From assembly GCA_003254925.1 (NCBI GenBank), contig QANZ01028719.1:5783-69782 (forward strand): 64,000 nt of DNA, read 5' to 3'. This document shows, piece by piece, positions 59,150 through 64,000 of the stretch (positions are counted from its first letter, which is position 1; each line of letters begins with the position of its first letter). The DNA comes from Chamaecrista fasciculata (Eukaryota; Streptophyta; Magnoliopsida; Fabales; Fabaceae). The notes under the pieces are model-generated. The model was not told the DNA's origin, searched no databases, and worked only from the letters and a program-made list of their open reading frames with translations. The translations under genes were made by a program, and so were the position numbers.

Positions 59150-59660
59150 TATATGTCCTAATATTTAGTTCATTATGTTTCAAAGTATTCAAATTGGTTC
59201 TAAATGTTTGTAAAATGATTCATTTTGGTCTTAAATATTAGTAAAATGTTTCATTTTGATCCCAAACTATTGAATTTGGTCATATTTTTCTCGTCTTTTA
59301 TTTCAAATTCAAAGGACTTGTTAAGAGGAACTCGTAGTTCTAAATTCGTCGCATTTGAATTTGAAACGAGAGATATATGATTAGTTTTGCTTGTTTGACC
59401 ATGAAACAGTCGGTCTATTTTTAGGGTCGATTTGATCTCATTTGCTGACGGTCCCAAGTGGATAGAGAAAGTACTATTCGAGAACAACACGTAGCTCTAA
59501 ACTCGTCACGTTTAAATTTAAAACAAGTCATATTCAATAGTTTAGGACCAAAATGAAACATTTTATAAACATTTAAGATTAATTTGAACATTTTAAAAAA
59601 TAATAGACCAAAATAATCATTAAGGCATATATTTAGGACTAAAATATCCTTTAACCTATT
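59150..59660. mobile_element. Inverted-repeat MITE-like element
   Basis: The left arm (TTTCAAAGTATTCAAATTGG, TGTTTCATTTTGATCCCAAA) is complementary to the right arm (TAGTTTAGGACCAAAATGAA, ATTAATTTGAACATTTTAAA). Inside, a second inverted pair surrounds GAACTCGTAGTTCTAAATTC and its relative at 59480-59520. It codes for nothing. Confidence 0.5.
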
Positions 59661-60557
59661 GTAATCACTATCATCACCTTTGTTTTTTAAACTTTTTTTA
59701 TTTGGCGAGGACAGTCATCACCTTTTGTTGGAACAGAAAGCCCAAGTTAAAATCTGCCATACAGCTGGTAAATACATGAGCTTTTCTGGCCAAAAAAAAA
59801 TACATGAGCTTTGTCTAAAATTATTAATACTCGATTCTTCTGTACCAAAAAAAAAAAGGGACGATACAGAGAGGAAAATATTGTGCTCCATTTGATCAAG
59901 TATTTGATGAAGACGCACGTGAGATGAACAACGAGGATGGTGAAGGGGACTAGGGGTGCTATTCCAAATTAACAGGGTTAGAATCCGACTGACTAAGCTT
60001 TGCCTCTAAAAGGGCATCTTATCAGGAATTCACATCTTAAAAGAATATAATATACAATAGAATCTTTAATGATGGGGGTTGATCCATGCCATTACTAGCT
60101 ACTTACGACTTACGAGTTACGACTGGCATAGTCACTAGGACTGCCTCTCACGTAAACTCTCTTTCCTGTCTCTTCTCCTTAAATAAAAATATAAATATAA
60201 AGATTTTACCAAAATAATAAATAAATTAATAAATAAAGAGAGTACGACAAAAGTACAAAACAGACAATGACAATAAGTCAATGACAAAGACAAAAGTTGC
60301 TTCTCCAGTATTTGTGTGCCACGCACCCCCCATCGTTTAAAATAATGGGCTTCTTGAGGTTGTGGGCCTTGATACTTAAGATTCCCATTCTAGTATGAGA
60401 GAACCAGGGATTCAGAACGAGCATATAGGGTACGTAACTCATTACGTATCACTATGTTTATAAATTATCCAATTTTTTTGTATAAATAGTAATATAACTA
60501 TTATAAACAAAATATGACAATGATGTGACAAACATTACTTAAATCTCTTTTGTATTT
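59661..60557. other. Intergenic DNA, no gene recognised
   Basis: Short frames only. AT-rich with AAATAAATAAAT-type low-complexity stretches around 60180-60240. Confidence 0.4.
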
Positions 60558-60575
60558 TTAAATATACATCAGTTT

Positions 60576-60756
60576 CTTTTTTGTTGTCCAAGGTATCCCC
60601 AGCCCGATAGACTAAGGACTAATCCTCCGCGGATCTGATTTCTATTTAAGGGTTTGTCGCTGGCCAATTGGTTGCTGCATACACAAGGCGAGAATCGAAC
60701 CCCCGACCCTTGCTTAAGCGACCTAGTGAGCTAACCACTAGACCAACCAAACTTAG
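60576..60756 (-). mobile_element. tRNA-derived SINE with perfect 18-bp target duplication
   Basis: On the minus strand it starts GGTTGGTCTAGTGGTTAGCT (A box) and has GGGGTTCGATTCTCGCC (B box) about 45 bases later. A body and a TTG-type 3' end follow. TTAAATATACATCAGTTT flanks it on both sides (60558-60575 and 60757-60774) without a mismatch, so the insertion is recent. Its A and B boxes differ from those of the SINE family at 50389, so this is a second, Au-like SINE family. Confidence 0.9.
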
Positions 60757-60774
60757 TTAAATATACATCAGTTT

Positions 60775-61534
60775 TGTTGATAGAAGACACCTAAATTAGA
60801 GATAAGGATCTAGAAGGTATCACTAGATAAGTTAACATACAACATTTAAAATTACATCCAAAATTGAAAACAATAATTCATCTTAATTAATACTTATTTT
60901 TCATAATCATAAATAAGAATCGCCAAAGTCATTTAAATATTTAAAGTACTTAAGTCTCTTGTAATTTATAAGCCAATACTCAGTTGATAGTTGATACCTA
61001 TCATAATAATCATCCTATGAAAAGTTCTATCATGTTCATAATATTTTAAGTTTCTCCTTTATTTTTTTAAATAATTCTTCTTCAAGTATGAATATGAAAG
61101 ATTCTATAAGAATTATATGAGTATGTTTTACATGCTTGCCTTATAAAAATATTTTGTATATCATAAAATATAAATTCTATTAATTCATTGCCAGTAGAAG
61201 TAATTTTAGATAGGAATTTTTCGTTCTATATTCAAACTATTTCTTTTATTAAAGCATAATAGGGTCTTGATTTCTTTACTGCTCTAAGAAATTGAGTCTG
61301 TTATTATGGGTCATGCCTTATTTTGGACCAAAAGTGGTTTGTCTATAGTCAATTATTTTTATGAGATACTATGATTAGCTTGTCTAATGAATTTTTTTTT
61401 GGCCATTGTTGTCTATTGAAATTTGTTTTTTATCTTTTATCATAAAAAAATATATTCATTCTAAAACACATAAAATTTATCAATTTTTTTAAGATTCAAT
61501 AATAGATATTATAAAAGCTAAACATATATATATA
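60775..61534. other. AT-rich intergenic DNA
   Basis: No gene or organised repeat is seen between the SINE and the Helitron-type terminus. Confidence 0.4.
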
Positions 61535-61564
61535 CTAGTATGTGACCCGTGCGTTCGCACGGGT
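61535..61564 (-). mobile_element. Helitron-type 3' terminus (hairpin plus CTAG)
   Basis: On the minus strand ACCCGTGCG AA CGCACGGGT forms a perfect 9-bp stem with a 2-base loop. CTAG lies about seven bases downstream and is followed by T. A GC-rich hairpin just before CTRR, inserted ahead of T, is the diagnostic end of Helitrons. The element would extend toward higher coordinates. I could not identify its 5' TC end, so its length is unknown. An N at 61751 lies inside the presumed element. Confidence 0.6.
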
Positions 61565-62040
61565 TTCGCACGGGTTTTCTCGTTTTAGTACATATCAACA
61601 CGCATATATTGATAACATAGATATTAAAATACTTTTCACATAATATTAGTAGCAATACAAAACCAAAGTTTGATAGACAGTATTGTTAATTCATACAGAA
61701 ATAACTTAGGTTTGCATAAAACTAAAGTTTGGTAGATAGTACCTATGATTNTTATCAAGCGACAGTGATGTGCTTGGTTGTTTATTTTTTATTTAATCTC
61801 TCGAAATCACGCCATTAATCATTAAGGTTGGCAGCAGTTGCTGTGCAAATCACTATTTAAGTCGAGAAACTGTGTACCGAAACTGTAGATAAAATAGAAA
61901 CAGCAGATTAAAATCATAATGCAACTTACTATAATAATTTGACACTTGCTGGCTTTGGAAATGAAACAATAAGTAAGTGAAACTTGTAGATTAATTTCGT
62001 AAGCGACAAAACCCAAAATTAGCTACATTCTATATTCTAA

Positions 62041-62719
62041 TTATGGATCCCCGCAAGATTTAACGTTTTTGATATCGATTTTTGGCCAATTATCTGCGTA
62101 AGTCGTGGTGTGAACAAAGAGATCCACCACAACATCCCATAATCTTTGTTAATCAACTTTCACTATTGATGATATTCCGTCTCTGACCTTGAGCGTCTCC
62201 TTTTGGTTCCTACACGAGCAGCTCAAATGGGGGTTTTAGTCCCCAGAAAAGCCTCCGACGCTTAAGTCAGTATTTGGACAGAGTAACAGTATATCATTCG
62301 TCAATTAGTGTTTCTTACCTTGCGGGTTTTCTATTTATAGGGTTGGCTTATGAAACGTCCTGCCTAGGCCTGCTGCGTAGGCCACTACCATTGGTAGGTT
62401 AGTTACGTAGGCCTGCTGCTGGCAGGTTCGTGTGTTTCCACTTTGTCTGTGGTCCCCTTTCCGATGGTTGATTGATCGGTCTTTTGGGGAAGCGTCTCTG
62501 TCCGTTCTTCTAGGTAGCTGAGTAATGGGCCTCTTGGGCCATACTCTATCAGCAGTCCCCAAAGTTCTAGGCTCAATTTCTTTTGGGTCTGGGACTTTCT
62601 GCCTTTTAGCGATTTTTTCTTCGTATCTTCTCACTTCAGTTACCTTTCCTGAGATTCAAACTTCTCTCACCATTGTTCATCTCTTCCTTCTTTGTGTTCT
62701 TCTGTTTCCTTTCTCGACT
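62041..62719 (+). mobile_element. Probable LTR or leader of a gypsy-type retrotransposon
   Basis: This stretch is more GC-rich than its surroundings. It contains segments often seen in plant LTRs (GATTTAACG, GTGAACAAAGAGATCCACCA, CCTCCGACGCTTAAGTCAGT) and an AT-rich TATTTATAGGG, all directly upstream of the gag-like frame. The second LTR is outside the window, so the exact LTR bounds and primer-binding site cannot be set. Confidence 0.4.
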
Positions 62720-64000
62720 ATGTCTGACTCGCAACCTCTTGTACACGATCTTGACGATGTGACCTCCGTGGATCAACTTCCCTTCTCGAGCAATCCTGAA
62801 ATGAGAACGATTCGGCTCATGCGATTGGTTCTCTCATTCAACTTCGCCCCAACAGAGATAACACTCCTTTTGTTGGTGAGACCGATCTTAACATTTCTAT
62901 GGTTGCCAAAGAGCATAGTTGTATAATTTCTTTGCAAAAGGTTCTCGAGGTTAAGGACCGCATCTTTGGTCCCTACGAGGTTTGTATTCGTTCTCAATTC
63001 TCTTCTAACTACAGGCTTCCATTTTCAATTTCCCCGATGTGTTCTGGGGAAAGCGTTCTTGACGGGCCACCTGAGTCCTTCACCTTTTATATCTTTCCCT
63101 CTGGGTCTGGGGTTTGCCCCCCTTTTACCGAATTTGAGATGGATCTTCTGGATCATATTCATGCCGCTCCCACCATGATTGCTCCCAATGGGTGGTTAAT
63201 GCTAGGGGTCTTTCAATCAGCCTGCTACCACCATAATGTGACTCCTACCATCGAGTCTTTTCTCTTTTTTCATCAATTGGTTAAATTTGCTAGCGGGGGA
63301 TGGGTCTATTTACAAGCTCGAGGACGCGGGTCCGACTGTGTGAGATTTGTGGACGATTTGGCTGACTCCCTAAAAAATTGGAAACGAGAGTTTTGCCTTA
63401 TCGTCCCCAGGGAAGGGTGTCGTATTTGGTGAAGGGATGATGAAGTAAATAATCGCTTTCCTTTGAATTGGACTATTCCAGGGGGGAAACTCGACCGTCC
63501 TCATCGCGACAACTGCTCAGAAGAAAGTCTAAAGACCATCGATACCCTCCTACAAAATGCTCGAACGAGCGGTTATGAAAGTTATCTTTCTTACGGGGAG
63601 AATGGTACGCTCTGCTCCTCGCTCATTGTTTTTTAGCATCCTTGTATTTGTGATGTTATGGCTGTTTATTAGTTGCCTTTGCCCCTTTCTTCCTCGCACT
63701 TGTGTTTTGTATAGGCTTTGGGTATCATGCTGGTCGCGTGGCTTCGCTCATTCCTCCTTCGAGCAGAGACCGGTCGCTTCCTTCTCAGAGGTTTGAAAGA
63801 GGCTCGGCGCCTCAAAATGAAGGATCATCGGGGATGCTACTGCACAATCGTTCGCATCGCGGAGCTTCTCATTCCTTGAAATTATCAAAGCGTTCTCGGG
63901 ACCCTCCTCCTTCTGGAAGTATTTCTGTGCGGGACAAAGCTAAACGTCGTTCAAAATCTCATCATCGGCCCCATGTCGACGATCGTGGGGTTAGTAATAC
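62720..64000 (+). pseudogene. Gypsy-type transposon protein (Transposase_28-like), decayed and cut by the window edge
   Basis: The frame opens with MSDSQPLVHDLDDVTSVDQL. It then shifts near 62800 into the frame that carries the family signature. The region 62899-63430 shows the pattern of the putative gypsy-type transposon domain: FTFYIFPSGSGVCPPFTEFE, APNGWLMLGVFQSACYHHNV, GGWVYLQARG and LKNWKREFCLIVP. A TGA at 63430-63432 interrupts the frame after RIW, and the sense continues as RDDEVNNRFPLNWTIPGGKL. After a possible short intron or spacer (about 63640-63715) an Arg/Ser-rich frame stays open to the end of the window. At least one frameshift and one stop make this copy non-functional. Confidence 0.65.

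Noticed and set aside
60576..60756. Functional tRNA gene on the minus strand
   Set aside because: A and B boxes are present, but there is no cloverleaf with matching acceptor stem, and the unit has a body, tail and target duplication, so it is a SINE.
62335..62634. Minus-strand Arg/Lys-rich frame near the retrotransposon leader
   Set aside because: It overlaps the likely LTR or leader, shows no family resemblance, and ends where the plus-strand element begins.

Overview
This window is nuclear DNA from a flowering plant, almost certainly a eudicot. The genes have many short introns with GT..AG junctions, the intergenic DNA is AT-rich, plant SINEs, MITE-like and Mutator-like elements are common, and every recognisable gene belongs to a plant or pan-eukaryotic family with plant-type architecture. 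I rebuilt the gene models by hand from reading frames, splice signals and remembered family sequences. Every multi-exon CDS below closes in frame from ATG to stop.

Layout. 1-2500 holds repeats (a hAT-like terminus, two SINE remnants, a 430-bp palindromic element). 2548-5126 (+) is the ESCRT-I subunit VPS37. 6031-7572 (-) is an organellar DUF1992/DnaJC28-domain protein. 7920-9570 is a cluster of inverted-repeat transposons. 11189-11839 (-) is a secreted Ole e 1-like protein. 13443-17621 (-) is a ten-exon aspartic protease with a GPI-type tail. 20051-21160 (-) is an intronless Pelota/Dom34 homologue. 22588-26522 is a tandem pair of long-TIR Mutator-like elements. 27274-31529 (+) is a poly(A)-binding protein of the PAB7 type. 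32107-32923 (-) is a broken CHUP1/AR791-like coiled-coil gene. 34164-36210 (+) is a GDSL esterase/lipase. 37266-46938 (-) is the HECT E3 ligase UPL7. 51562-54631 (+) is a GT47 exostosin-family glycosyltransferase. 56025-57712 (+) is a seed-type LEA protein behind a promoter rich in ABA-response motifs. 57713 to the end is repeat-rich and includes a SINE with a perfect 18-bp target duplication, a Helitron-type 3' end and the start of a decayed gypsy-type retrotransposon cut by the window edge.

The genes do not form one pathway. They are mostly housekeeping functions: endosomal sorting, ribosome rescue, mRNA poly(A) binding, ubiquitination, cell-wall and secretory enzymes. Their order is informative. 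From memory of Arabidopsis locus numbers, VPS37 - aspartic protease - PAB7 - CHUP1-like - LEA matches one segment (around At2g36640-36680), and VPS37 - GDSL - UPL7 - LEA matches its duplicate (around At3g53040-53120). The window therefore seems to keep a pre-duplication gene order that Arabidopsis has split between two chromosomes.

Five single N characters, all beside repeats, show that the assembly contains joins. One of them (47771) is flanked by a 41-bp direct repeat that looks like an uncollapsed contig overlap.
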